In this document: piece by piece, positions 10,277 to 18,956 of the stretch
How the letters are laid out: each line of letters starts with the position of its first letter
Position numbering within the stretch: the stretch's first letter is position 1
NCBI GenBank assembly: GCA_947494715.1
Contig: CANLWG010000015.1
Coordinates: 62,001-126,000, forward strand
Origin: an uncultured Flavobacteriaceae bacterium
GTDB taxonomy: Bacteria > Bacteroidota > Bacteroidia > Flavobacteriales > Flavobacteriaceae
Direction of reading: 5' to 3'
DNA length: 64,000 nt
The notes under the pieces: model-generated
Database searches by the model: none
What the model was told of the DNA's origin: nothing
The model's input: the letters and a program-made list of their open reading frames with translations, nothing else
Program-made: the position numbers and the translations under genes

Positions 10277-10864
10277 TTACATTTCTTCCTTAAAGATGTC
10301 AATTCCTTTCATTTGCTTCAAGGTTCTATTAAGGCTTCGTAAGGTTATACCTAGATAATCCGCTATATCCTTTTTTGAAAACATCTCCGCCTGCTTTGAC
10401 GAAAGTTGTACTAATTTATTGAGGTTATGCGCTATAGGATAGGTCTGCTGATGGGAGGTTCGGATGGCCGTATCCCTTAATTTTGTAGCAAGGGCTCGGG
10501 ATACCATCAGATTGAACCCTCCCGTACTTTGCATCATAGAATAAAAATCGTCCTTCCCTATGTAATAGGTAACGACCTCTGTTAGGGCCATAACGGCACT
10601 GAAGCTGCAGGTATTGTTCAAAACCTCTATTTCACCTAACAATTCACCTGCACTAAAGAACTCCTGTACAAATTCCTTCCCATTTTCCTCACGAACAAAA
10701 CATTTGGCAATCCCCTTTTTTATAATATGGACGCATCTTCCTTCCTTTCCCTGTACAATCAGTTTTTGTCCCGGTTTAAATTGTTTTTCCTGAATGGTAT
10801 CATACCTTTTCCAATTATCCCGTCGGGAAAAGAAATTAAGTAGTTCGTTATTAGTCCGTATCAT
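10277..10864 (-). CDS. Crp/Fnr-family transcriptional regulator
   Basis: A 195-aa protein with an N-terminal cyclic-nucleotide-binding-type beta-barrel (KQFKPGQKLIVQGKEG, FVQEFFSAGELLGE) and a C-terminal winged helix (DIADYLGITLRSLNRTLKQM). There are no N-terminal Fe-S cysteines, so an Fnr-type oxygen sensor is unlikely. The effector is unknown. The gene diverges from a nucleoside hydrolase across 76 bp containing a perfect palindrome. Confidence 0.88.
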   Translation of the reverse strand: MIRTNNELLNFFSRRDNWKRYDTIQEKQFKPGQKLIVQGKEGRCVHIIKKGIAKCFVREENGKEFVQEFFSAGELLGEIEVLNNTCSFSAVMALTEVVTYYIGKDDFYSMMQSTGGFNLMVSRALATKLRDTAIRTSHQQTYPIAHNLNKLVQLSSKQAEMFSKKDIADYLGITLRSLNRTLKQMKGIDIFKEEM

Positions 10865-10876
10865 ATCAACTTATTT

Positions 10877-10888
10877 GGACAATTGTCC
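10877..10888. promoter_or_regulatory. perfect 12-bp palindrome between divergent genes
   Basis: GGACAATTGTCC is a perfect palindrome, 12 bp upstream of the Crp/Fnr-like gene and 52 bp upstream of the nucleoside hydrolase gene. Dimeric Crp/Fnr proteins bind such dyads, so autoregulation and control of the divergent gene is a reasonable inference. Confidence 0.4.
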
Positions 10889-10940
10889 TTTCGTAGTAAA
10901 GGAAAAAGCACGTGATTTGAAAATAGCAAAATGACCTTTC

Positions 10941-11900
10941 ATGAACAAATTAATTATTGACACGGATCCTGGAGTGGATGACAGTATGGCCATACAATTT
11001 GCCCTAGCTTCGGAAGAGTTTCACATAATGGGAATTACCACGGTATTTGGAAACGTAAATATTGAACAAGCCACAATAAATGCCTTGCGTCTTCTTCATT
11101 TGGCTGCTAGACCGGATATCCCGATTTCCAAAGGTGCATCAAAACCATTACAGGGAGAATTCCTTGGAGGAGTACCCTTTGTACATGGCAACGATGGACA
11201 GGGCAATACTTGGCGACCGGCCGGTCCACTGAAACCAATAGGTGTCTCAGCCGATGAATTCATTATTGAACAGGTACTACGATTTCCAGACCAAATTAGT
11301 ATAGCCGCCCTAGGCCCATTGACCAATCTTGCCACAGCATTACGAAAAGAACCCAAAATCCAGGATAAGGTCAAAGAAATTGTATTTATGGGCGGAAATG
11401 CGTTTTGTTCCGGAAATGCGACACCCGCCGCCGAAGCGAATATACTATCGGATCCAGATGCGGCCGATATGGTTTTGGGCGCAAACTGGCCCCTAACGAT
11501 GGTGGGACTGGATGTTACCCATAAAACTATTCTTTCCAGAGATGTCCTAGATGAAATTGCACTATTTCGGTCGCCCTCAAATGACCATGTAATGGAGGCT
11601 TATCAGTTTTATCAAAACTTCTTTATGAAGGTCAATAAGATAGATGGAACCTTTGTACACGACTCTTCCGTCATTGCCTATTTAATAGACCCCGGTCTGT
11701 ACAAAACTGTTGTGTCCCCTGTTCGGGTAGAAACACAACACGGTATCAGCAGAGGCAAAACTTGGCCCTCACTGGGAGAATCGGACCATGAAGGAGCAGA
11801 AGTTCTGGAACCTTGGCGAAACAGGCCCAAAATTAAAATTTGTCTTGACGTTAAGGATAGAATGGTGATTCAACTTATTAGACAGCGACTTACACGGTAA
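10941..11900 (+). CDS. inosine-uridine preferring nucleoside hydrolase family protein
   Basis: A 319-aa IunH-type hydrolase, which splits the N-glycosidic bond of ribonucleosides to base and ribose. The calcium-binding aspartate cluster DTDPGVDDSMAI is at residues 7-18. Further family markers are VHGNDGQGN, ALGPLTNLATAL, EIVFMGGN and the late acidic residue in FVHDSSVIAYL. Length is normal. There is no signal peptide, so it is cytosolic. Base preference cannot be told. It probably responds to the divergent Crp/Fnr-like regulator. Confidence 0.9.
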   Translation: MNKLIIDTDPGVDDSMAIQFALASEEFHIMGITTVFGNVNIEQATINALRLLHLAARPDIPISKGASKPLQGEFLGGVPFVHGNDGQGNTWRPAGPLKPIGVSADEFIIEQVLRFPDQISIAALGPLTNLATALRKEPKIQDKVKEIVFMGGNAFCSGNATPAAEANILSDPDAADMVLGANWPLTMVGLDVTHKTILSRDVLDEIALFRSPSNDHVMEAYQFYQNFFMKVNKIDGTFVHDSSVIAYLIDPGLYKTVVSPVRVETQHGISRGKTWPSLGESDHEGAEVLEPWRNRPKIKICLDVKDRMVIQLIRQRLTR

Positions 11901-12063
11901 CGGTCATTTCAACATATCCGAACCAATCCTTGTCCTGTAGGAATTCCTTATGATATTGATAGCAATAAAATGTATTTGAAAATAGGGGCATAGAAACCCC
12001 ATTGACATAAGAATGATACTTAACCTTCCTCGGTTCCGACCAATTCCATCGCCATTTCCGAAT

Positions 12064-12792
12064 CTACAATTTGTAATGCCGTACAAAGCGTTTGAGTATT
12101 TCTTTGGGTATAGGTGTGTTGGTCTGGCGAATCGCTGTGATTAATCCATCTGCTTCTTCCGGGGCAAAATAGCCATGGTTTTTGTAGGTCCTGATTCGCA
12201 GAATAAACTCATTCGAATCCGCTTCAGGATGAAATTGTGAGGCATAGATGTTCTTCATCACTCTAAACATTTGTATGGGGCAGGGTCCGGAAGTTCCCAA
12301 AAGAACCGCTCCCGGAGGGATAGTATCACAAGCTTCCTTATGACCCACCAGTGCCAAAAATGTTCGTGGCAAGCCTTTTAAAAGAGGGTCTTTGGCACCC
12401 TCTTCCGTCACTTCGATTTCGACGCTCCCAATGGGTTCAGGATATTTGTTCGATATCCTAGCTCCACAGTATTTGCCCAAAAGCCCGTTGCCCGAACAAG
12501 CACCAAAAAATGGAAAATCCGCTGGGACCACATAGTCGAATAATATATCGTAAAAGGCCTCAATGTCCTTCTGGACCTGACTCTTTTCCTTTTGGTCCAT
12601 ACTCACGTCAAAAGGGCTACCACCGGCAATGATGGCATAATAATCATCAATCTCAATTTCGGGAATACCTTGATCTAATCGCACACGATGAACCTCATCC
12701 GGGCCTAATCCACCAACACGTAAAATGGCCTGGAATTCACTGTCGGCCGCTTCATCTTCGGGCCGCATTTGTAAAATGAGCATCTTCTTCAT
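12064..12792 (-). CDS. class I glutamine amidotransferase-like protein
   Basis: A 242-aa stand-alone GATase1 domain. The nucleophile elbow is FFGACSGNGLLG (C99) and the His-Glu pair sits in YASQFHPEAD. The elbow differs from the usual GxCxGHQ, with SGNG after the cysteine, so this belongs to the GuaA-like stand-alone proteins annotated generically as glutamine amidotransferase. The glutamine substrate and any partner synthase are unproven. It is convergent with the nucleoside hydrolase. Confidence 0.82.
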   Translation of the reverse strand: MKKMLILQMRPEDEAADSEFQAILRVGGLGPDEVHRVRLDQGIPEIEIDDYYAIIAGGSPFDVSMDQKEKSQVQKDIEAFYDILFDYVVPADFPFFGACSGNGLLGKYCGARISNKYPEPIGSVEIEVTEEGAKDPLLKGLPRTFLALVGHKEACDTIPPGAVLLGTSGPCPIQMFRVMKNIYASQFHPEADSNEFILRIRTYKNHGYFAPEEADGLITAIRQTNTPIPKEILKRFVRHYKL

Positions 12793-13117
12793 CGAACCAC
12801 ATTTTTATTAAAATCACAAGACATACGTGCAAATTGATACGGTGTGGAGAGTCTCTTCTATTTCTTGCTGCCAACAGGGGAAAGATAATATGATCCGTAT
12901 CCTTCTATCTGTCCAAGATATGAAATCCTTTTTTTTTCAAAGAATAACGTTTGTAAAACTTTAAGGAATTGCTATACCTAATCGGCCTTCCTTCGAAATA
13001 GCTCCAAGAAGTTTACAATAATCTACGCATTGTTACCTCTCGGCTACTGACGGCACCGACCCGGCGATTTCATTTTTCCTGTCAAAGTTTTAATTGTTGA
13101 TTTACGAAAAACCAGTA
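12793..13117. other. intergenic region, no gene seen
   Basis: About 325 bp between divergent genes. No open frame or structured RNA was recognised. It must hold the promoters of both flanking genes. Confidence 0.35.
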
Positions 13118-14377
13118 ATGAAATCATTCGTTCTCCTTACCATAATGTTAGTCCTCTCCTGTGCTCCCGGCCAACCAAAGGATGGCTTCAAAGCCAAGAA
13201 AAATCCGGAGGGTCTAAAAATGAAATTAATCAATGGCCATTGGTTCAATAGCGAAAATTTCATAAAACAGGATGTCTGGGTGGATGATGGCCTATTGAGT
13301 TTTAGCAATGTTAACAAAACGATGGACACTGTTATTGACCTTAAAGGCAAGTATGTAATTCCCCCATTTGCCGAGGCCCATAATCATAATCTTGAAAGTG
13401 ATTACGAGCTTGAAAAACGAATCGGTAATTATCTTGAAGATGGTGTTTTCTACGTAAAGCACCTATCGGCAATTAAGATGCAACTAGAGCCCCTAATGCA
13501 TCTTTACAATACCCCCGAAGGTATTGATCTTAGTACTACCTATGCACCGCTTACGGGAACGGGCGGACATCCGATCGCACTTCGGGAAAGATTCTTTGAC
13601 CGGGGCTACTATGAGGTCTTTTCCTCAAAACGGGATATCGAGTCGCATGGCTATTTTATAATAGACACCGAAGAGGATCTAAATAAAAAATGGGGACACA
13701 TCCTATCCTTTAGGCCAGAATTCATAAAAATCAATCTATTGTATTCAGAGGAATATGAGCAACGAAAAAATGATACAACCTATTTCGGCAAAAAGGGAAT
13801 AGATCCCAATTTGATTGGCAAAGTTGTCCAAAAAGCACACGAAGCCAAATTGCGGGTAAGTGCCCATGTGGAGACCGCCTACGATTTCCATGTAGCGGTT
13901 GAGGCAGGTGTGGATGAAATTGCACATTTGCCCGAGATAGACAATGGTAAAACCGTAAATGTCGAAGATATAAGGACCGCGAAAAAAAAGGGGATCGTCA
14001 CGGTAACTACAATTTCCCTATTGAAACGAAAATCAAATCATCCCAACTTTGAAGCCCTCGTAGACAACATTATTGCCAATTTGAAGCTGTTCCAACAGGA
14101 AGAAGCCATACTGGCGGTAGGATCTGATAACTTCAATGGTAATTCTGCAGGTGAGTTTTACTTTCTGCATGACCTGAACGTTTTTACGAACTTGGAATTG
14201 TTGAAAATGTGGACGGAGAATTCAACAAGGACCATTTTCCCCAACCGAAAGGTCGGATTCCTAAGGGATGGCTATGAAGCCAGCTTTTTAGTACTCGGTA
14301 AAAATCCTTTGGAAGATGTATCGCATATTACCGAAACTATAAAAATACGGATTAAACAGGGTGCACTTTTAAAATGA
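13118..14377 (+). CDS. amidohydrolase-family lipoprotein
   Basis: A 419-aa metal-dependent hydrolase. The ATG at 13118 gives a lipoprotein signal (MKSFVLLTIMLVLSCAPG), preferred to a TTG at 13094. Metal ligands of the amidohydrolase barrel are visible: AEAHNHNL (HxH), SAHVETAYDFHVAVEAG, DEIAHLPE and AVGSDNF. The end (GFLRDGYEASFLVLGKNPLED) is the usual beta-sandwich closure of the family. The scissile substrate is unknown; exported relatives include imidazolonepropionase-like and cyclic-imide hydrolases. Confidence 0.85.
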   Translation: MKSFVLLTIMLVLSCAPGQPKDGFKAKKNPEGLKMKLINGHWFNSENFIKQDVWVDDGLLSFSNVNKTMDTVIDLKGKYVIPPFAEAHNHNLESDYELEKRIGNYLEDGVFYVKHLSAIKMQLEPLMHLYNTPEGIDLSTTYAPLTGTGGHPIALRERFFDRGYYEVFSSKRDIESHGYFIIDTEEDLNKKWGHILSFRPEFIKINLLYSEEYEQRKNDTTYFGKKGIDPNLIGKVVQKAHEAKLRVSAHVETAYDFHVAVEAGVDEIAHLPEIDNGKTVNVEDIRTAKKKGIVTVTTISLLKRKSNHPNFEALVDNIIANLKLFQQEEAILAVGSDNFNGNSAGEFYFLHDLNVFTNLELLKMWTENSTRTIFPNRKVGFLRDGYEASFLVLGKNPLEDVSHITETIKIRIKQGALLK

Positions 14378-14521
14378 ATACTGCTTTGAATGCAAGGGAA
14401 AAACGGTGATAACATCCAGCCAAACTCTCATCTTAAATATTGTAACTTTATAAGAAAGCCCTTTATTCGAAAATAGTTGAGTCAGCATTTCTCCATAAAA
14501 AATACTCGTAAAGCAAATTAC

Positions 14522-15571
14522 ATGAACGGCAAACCGGGCAAGATACTTCGGCACCTATTGTTTTGGGTAGTCTTTGTAGTGCTTTGGAGCATGCATGACC
14601 TTAATTACCACCGTGATTTTTTGGCAAACCTACAGACCAATTTTTTTGCATTTATTCCCTATGCTGTTCTGGTCTATTTTAATCTGTATTGGTTAACACC
14701 ACGTTTTCTATTGCAAAAGAGAATAAGCGTTTACCTTATACTTTTGGTTCTCAGCATTGTGGCAACAACATGGGTGTCCTCCAAATATCTTTACTTCTAT
14801 TTTTCCACGGTAAACATATATATCCCTACCGCTCATTTTTTTAGCAGCTTTGAGGGTAGGATCGCCATAATAACCGAGATTATTTTATCCTTGGGACTTT
14901 CCATGACCTTGTTCCTAATAGACCAATGGTACAGAAAGGAAAGGATTCTGAAGGACGCGGAACAAAAACGATTGGAAATGGAATTGAACCTGTTAAAGAA
15001 TCAGATCAATCCCCATTTTCTGTTCAATTCGCTTAACAGTATTTATATCATGCTGGGCAAAAATCTTAGCGACGGAAAAAACATGTTACTACAGTTTTCG
15101 GAGCTATTGAGCTATCAATTGTATGAGACGGGAAAGAAACGGATCGGTCTAAAAATGGAGTTCGAAAATCTAGAAAACTATATCCATATTGAAGGTATTC
15201 GGCATAGGGACCTTGTTAAAGTTACCCATAGCTTTCCCAAGGACTGCGAGGACTTGGTGATTTCACCTATGCTTTTGCTGCCTATCATTGAAAATGCGTT
15301 TAAGCACGGCCAAAGCAGCAAAGGGTATGAAATAGATATCAAATCGGAAATTACATCGAATAGTGTTTTAAAATTTTATGTGGAAAATACTATCGCTAAC
15401 ACCAAAAAACAGAAACCTACCGATACAAGAGGTATTGGACTTGCAAACGTAAAACGAAGGCTGGAATTGATCTATCCGAACAAACATAGTTTTATCACCC
15501 GGAAACACGATTCAAAATTTACGGTCCAACTGGAAATACAGCTACATGAAAATGAAATGTTTAATAGTTGA
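14522..15571 (+). CDS. LytS-type sensor histidine kinase
   Basis: A 349-aa kinase; the ATG at 14522 is preferred to the TTG at 14477. Four membrane helices fill the first half, then a short coiled coil leads to the His_kinase domain with phospho-acceptor in NQINPHFLFNSLNSIYIM, followed by a reduced HATPase (PIIENAFKHGQ, GIGLANVKRRLELIY). The gene overlaps the next one by 26 bp, so kinase and LytTR regulator are co-translated. The signal is unknown and no peptide-sensing domain is seen. Confidence 0.9.
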   Translation: MNGKPGKILRHLLFWVVFVVLWSMHDLNYHRDFLANLQTNFFAFIPYAVLVYFNLYWLTPRFLLQKRISVYLILLVLSIVATTWVSSKYLYFYFSTVNIYIPTAHFFSSFEGRIAIITEIILSLGLSMTLFLIDQWYRKERILKDAEQKRLEMELNLLKNQINPHFLFNSLNSIYIMLGKNLSDGKNMLLQFSELLSYQLYETGKKRIGLKMEFENLENYIHIEGIRHRDLVKVTHSFPKDCEDLVISPMLLLPIIENAFKHGQSSKGYEIDIKSEITSNSVLKFYVENTIANTKKQKPTDTRGIGLANVKRRLELIYPNKHSFITRKHDSKFTVQLEIQLHENEMFNS

Positions 15572-16265
15572 CGATGAGCACTTGGCCAGAAAAGGTCTGG
15601 AGGATTTTGTGTATCGAACACCTTTTCTGGAGCATATTGCGTCCTTGCCATCTGCCTGGTCGGCCATTGAGTTTTTGAAAAATCATACGGTCGATATTAT
15701 GTTCCTGGATATTCAAATGCCGGATATGACCGGGGTGGAACTTATGCATACGCTCAACCACCCGCCTCAGGTAATTTTTACGACAGCACATAGAGAGTTT
15801 GCATTGGATGGGTTTGATCTTAACGCTGCGGACTTCTTATTAAAACCGTTCTCCTATAATAGATTTTTGAAAGCTGTTGATAAAACCTTACCCTCCGATA
15901 CCCATAACCCAAAGGAAGGCAAACCTCATATTTTTATTAAATCCGATGGAACTATTGTTAAGGTACTGATAGACCATATCACCTTTGTAGAAACGGCAAA
16001 AGACTATGTTTTTGTGCATACGATTAACGATAGATATCTTACGTTGGTATCCTTGCGTCAAATAGAACAGGAACTGCCCGATTCAAAATTCATGAGGATC
16101 CATAGATCGTATTTAGTTGGATTGGGACATGTAAAAAAGCTTGAGGGAAATCTACTCTATGTAGGGAGCCATAAGATTAGGATAAGTAGGACACTTCGCA
16201 ATGAAGTTTATAAGAGAATAGTAGGTAATGACCTTATTGGGCGCTCTTCCGAAGGGGGCACTTAA
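15546..16265 (+). CDS. LytTR-family response regulator
   Basis: A 239-aa regulator: an N-terminal receiver (CLIVDDEHLARKGLE, phospho-acceptor in IMFLDIQMPDMTG) and a C-terminal LytTR DNA-binding domain (IKSDGTIVKVLIDHITFVE, then KFMRIHRSYLVGL). It is the partner of the overlapping kinase gene. LytTR proteins bind imperfect direct repeats; no such site is evident immediately upstream, so targets may be elsewhere. Confidence 0.92.
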   Translation: MKMKCLIVDDEHLARKGLEDFVYRTPFLEHIASLPSAWSAIEFLKNHTVDIMFLDIQMPDMTGVELMHTLNHPPQVIFTTAHREFALDGFDLNAADFLLKPFSYNRFLKAVDKTLPSDTHNPKEGKPHIFIKSDGTIVKVLIDHITFVETAKDYVFVHTINDRYLTLVSLRQIEQELPDSKFMRIHRSYLVGLGHVKKLEGNLLYVGSHKIRISRTLRNEVYKRIVGNDLIGRSSEGGT

Positions 16266-16289
16266 AATGCAGGATTATGTGGCCGATCA

Positions 16290-16496
16290 ATGACGTTGCA
16301 CAGCGTCATGGCATACGGCGGGAAAGCTTCCGTCAAAGGAGAAATGACAATGGGAGGTAAAACCTATGCCTTCTGTAAAATATACCACTTTGTAAATACT
16401 GGTGGCGATTCCATTAAGGAAGGGGCATTCATATGTAGCCAAAATTTTGCTCAAATAATTATTACCTTTAAGTTACTGGTAATCTTAAACTTCTGA
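16290..16496 (+). pseudogene. possible remnant of an NTF2/SnoaL-like protein
   Basis: A 68-codon frame contains MAYGGKASVKGEMTMGGKTY followed by AFCKIYHFVNTGGDSIKE, which resembles the last two strands of SnoaL-like/NTF2-fold proteins (hydrophobic strand, short turn, then FCxIYxF). The N-terminal half of such a domain is missing and the C-terminus runs into an unrelated tail, so this is read as a decayed fragment. It could also be chance. Confidence 0.35.
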
Positions 16497-16499
16497 CCA

Positions 16500-16892
16500 A
16501 TGGAATCAAACAAACAAATTTCAAAAGGCCGTTTATGGGGATCCTATATCCTACAGGGCATCATAGTACTTATGTTCCTCATGGGAGCTGTTATGAATAT
16601 CCTGGGAACAGAACAGGCTATAGATGGTGCCGTTACCATGGGCTACCCCGAATCCTCGGTGATGTATCTAGGTCTAATACTGCTCTTAAGCACCCTTTTA
16701 TATGTCTACCCCAAGACAGCAGGTTTGGGCGCAATATTGCTTACTGGATGGCTGGGCGGTGCGGTGGCGACACATACCATTAATGGAGACCCTCTTTTTA
16801 ACACTATTTTTCCCATAATTTTTGGTATTGTCCTATGGTTGGCCTTGTGGTTAAGACAGGAAAAAGTTCAAAAGTTGGTTTCATTTAAATAG
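16500..16892 (+). CDS. DoxX-like membrane protein
   Basis: A 130-aa protein with four hydrophobic helices, starting at SYILQGIIVLMFLMGAVMNI and ending in LWLALWLRQEKVQ, as in DoxX_2-type proteins. The family is small inner-membrane proteins of uncertain biochemical role, sometimes linked to redox or thiosulfate oxidation. It precedes the VOC gene by 7 bp, so the two form an operon. Confidence 0.8.
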   Translation: MESNKQISKGRLWGSYILQGIIVLMFLMGAVMNILGTEQAIDGAVTMGYPESSVMYLGLILLLSTLLYVYPKTAGLGAILLTGWLGGAVATHTINGDPLFNTIFPIIFGIVLWLALWLRQEKVQKLVSFK

Positions 16893-16899
16893 AAAGATT

Positions 16900-17292
16900 A
16901 TGCTTGGCAACACAACAGTCTTTTACAGTTTTTCCACCAATGACATTGCTAAATCCAAGGATTTCTATGAAGACATCCTTGGGTTAAAGGTGATAGCGGA
17001 TGAAATGGGAATGCTCCAGATTCATATAGAGGGTAACAAGCCTTTTATGATTTACTCCAAGGAGAATCATACCCCCGCCACTTTTACGGTACTCAATTTT
17101 GAGGTGACCGATATTGAAGAAAAGGTAGATGCCCTCATCGCCAAAGGAATCATCTTTGAACAATATCCCGCACCGATGAAAACCGATGAAAAAGGCATAT
17201 GTTGGCCTCCTGAAGATGAAAACTGGCCTATTATTGCATGGTTCAAGGACCCGGCTGGCAACATCCTGTCCTTAATTGAGGAACGCTATTAG
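16900..17292 (+). CDS. VOC-superfamily protein (glyoxalase/bleomycin-resistance fold)
   Basis: A 130-aa vicinal-oxygen-chelate protein: VFYSFSTNDIAKSKDFYEDI at the start and AWFKDPAGNILSLIEE at the end, the typical paired beta-alpha-beta-beta-beta halves with a C-terminal metal-ligand glutamate region. The substrate is unknown. It probably shares a transcript with the DoxX-like gene. Confidence 0.82.
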   Translation: MLGNTTVFYSFSTNDIAKSKDFYEDILGLKVIADEMGMLQIHIEGNKPFMIYSKENHTPATFTVLNFEVTDIEEKVDALIAKGIIFEQYPAPMKTDEKGICWPPEDENWPIIAWFKDPAGNILSLIEERY

Positions 17293-17317
17293 GTGTCGTG
17301 ATTCAATGGAAAACTAG

Positions 17318-18871
17318 TTACCCCCCTGAATGCCCTATCTCATCCCGAAGCTCTTTCATTTTGGATTTGGCATGGGTACCGTACCACGAAATGGTATCCA
17401 ATTCCGAGGCCTTCTTATAATAATTGAACGCGGTTTCAGGTTCACCCTGAGCTTCATGGCTTTGTCCCAAATCGTGATAGGTTTGGTAGGATTGGGGATA
17501 TAATTCCAAATTCATGTGTAACAAATCTATGGAGCTTTTATAGTTTCCTAGAAAATGATACCAATAGGCCAACATCAACATTTCATAATCATTATAAAAG
17601 ACCCGGTCCTTGTATTTTTCCCTTAATTCGTCAAAAACGGTTCGCCCTTTTTCCACTCCCTCATCCAAGACTAACCGGAAAAATTGTGACTGGGACAATG
17701 GGGCCTCCACATTCAGCTTTTGGTAATATTCTATGGTCATGTCCGGGAAATTTTCGGTTACCACATGATTACGTATATAATCCAATACCTCTTTTGCCTC
17801 TGTATTTTTTTTCGTTTTGATCAATTCATCCGCAAGACCTATCAATTCTTCCTCCAAAACATAATGGGTATTCAATGAATCAAGAACATCTTTCGGATAC
17901 ATTGCAATTGCAGTTTCCAAACCATCTTCCTTGATCAGGTCAACAAATGGAGTTACCTTTAGATTGGTAAGTGTCTTTCTGTTTTTGCCGTCCAAATCTG
18001 TTACTACAATGCTATATCGGCCCGTTCTGCTAGAGTGAAAAGTTAGGTGTTTGCCGTCCGGCGATACCCTGGCTTCCAAATCCCAATTTGGGGAGTTGGT
18101 GATTCTTTTCCACTTTTTTGTCGCCACATCAACACAATAAATCTCATATTTGGGCTCGTCCCGATTGCTATAGAAATAAATATGTTTGCCATCGGCAGAC
18201 CACACCGGTGCCCCATCATCCGACCAGGATTTTGTAATTCGCTCCAAGGCATCGGTTTCCAAGTTCAGCACTTCAATCTCCGGATTTCCATACCTTCTAG
18301 AATTAAATGCAAGCAGTTTACCTTGGGGATGCGCGGATGGATTACCTACGCCCCAATCAAAAAAAGTGACCTGGGATTTCTCACCGGTTTCAATATGAAA
18401 ACTATAAATATCCGAACCGCTCTCGTTCTTTACCTCGGCATAAACAAGTTCGCCATTCCCAGAAAAAGCTACCTGTGTGGCCAAAACATCCTCTTTCTGG
18501 GACAACATTCGAATATCTGAACCATCGGCATTCATTCTAAAAAGTGATCGTATCCCATCCTCTTGATCTGAAATAAATGCAATTTTTGTTCCATTGGGAG
18601 AGCAGACAGGGAAACTATTTCCCCATCCCTCTTGATTAAAGGTCAATTGCCGTATATCACTTCCATCCGAATTCATGCTAAATAGGTTCTGGGTGGGGTG
18701 CGAATTTCGGGTACTGGCAAACACGATTTTTTTTCCGTCATGGGACCATGTAGGTTGATAGTCCCAATATTCTGGAATAGTATACTCCGTAATTACATTT
18801 GACGTTTTCTTACATGAATTCAATTCGAAAAGAAGCATGGCGAGAAAGGCAATTTTTATACAATTTTTCAT
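17318..18871 (-). CDS. TolB-like beta-propeller lipoprotein with TPR tail
   Basis: A 517-aa lipoprotein (start at 18871; lipobox FELNSC). Residues about 30-300 hold repeated PD40/WD40-like blades of the form PTWSHDGKKIVFAST, FPVCSPNGTKIAFIS, PVWSADGKHIYFYS. The last 150 residues look like TPR helices (YQTYHDLGQSHEAQGEPETAFNYY is one such unit). Such proteins act in the periplasm as scaffolds. No enzymatic domain is seen. Translation could begin three codons earlier, at 18880. Confidence 0.82.
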   Translation of the reverse strand: MKNCIKIAFLAMLLFELNSCKKTSNVITEYTIPEYWDYQPTWSHDGKKIVFASTRNSHPTQNLFSMNSDGSDIRQLTFNQEGWGNSFPVCSPNGTKIAFISDQEDGIRSLFRMNADGSDIRMLSQKEDVLATQVAFSGNGELVYAEVKNESGSDIYSFHIETGEKSQVTFFDWGVGNPSAHPQGKLLAFNSRRYGNPEIEVLNLETDALERITKSWSDDGAPVWSADGKHIYFYSNRDEPKYEIYCVDVATKKWKRITNSPNWDLEARVSPDGKHLTFHSSRTGRYSIVVTDLDGKNRKTLTNLKVTPFVDLIKEDGLETAIAMYPKDVLDSLNTHYVLEEELIGLADELIKTKKNTEAKEVLDYIRNHVVTENFPDMTIEYYQKLNVEAPLSQSQFFRLVLDEGVEKGRTVFDELREKYKDRVFYNDYEMLMLAYWYHFLGNYKSSIDLLHMNLELYPQSYQTYHDLGQSHEAQGEPETAFNYYKKASELDTISWYGTHAKSKMKELRDEIGHSGG

Positions 18872-18956
18872 GGGTATCAAGATTTTTTATGTTTTTACAA
18901 TTGAAGGCACTTGACCTTTTGTAATTTAAACTGTTTCTGTCATAAGAGCCCTTCCG

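Noticed and set aside
10146..10358. 70-aa frame between the hybrid sensor and the Crp/Fnr gene
   Set aside because: It runs into the antisense of the Crp/Fnr gene and shows no protein-like features.
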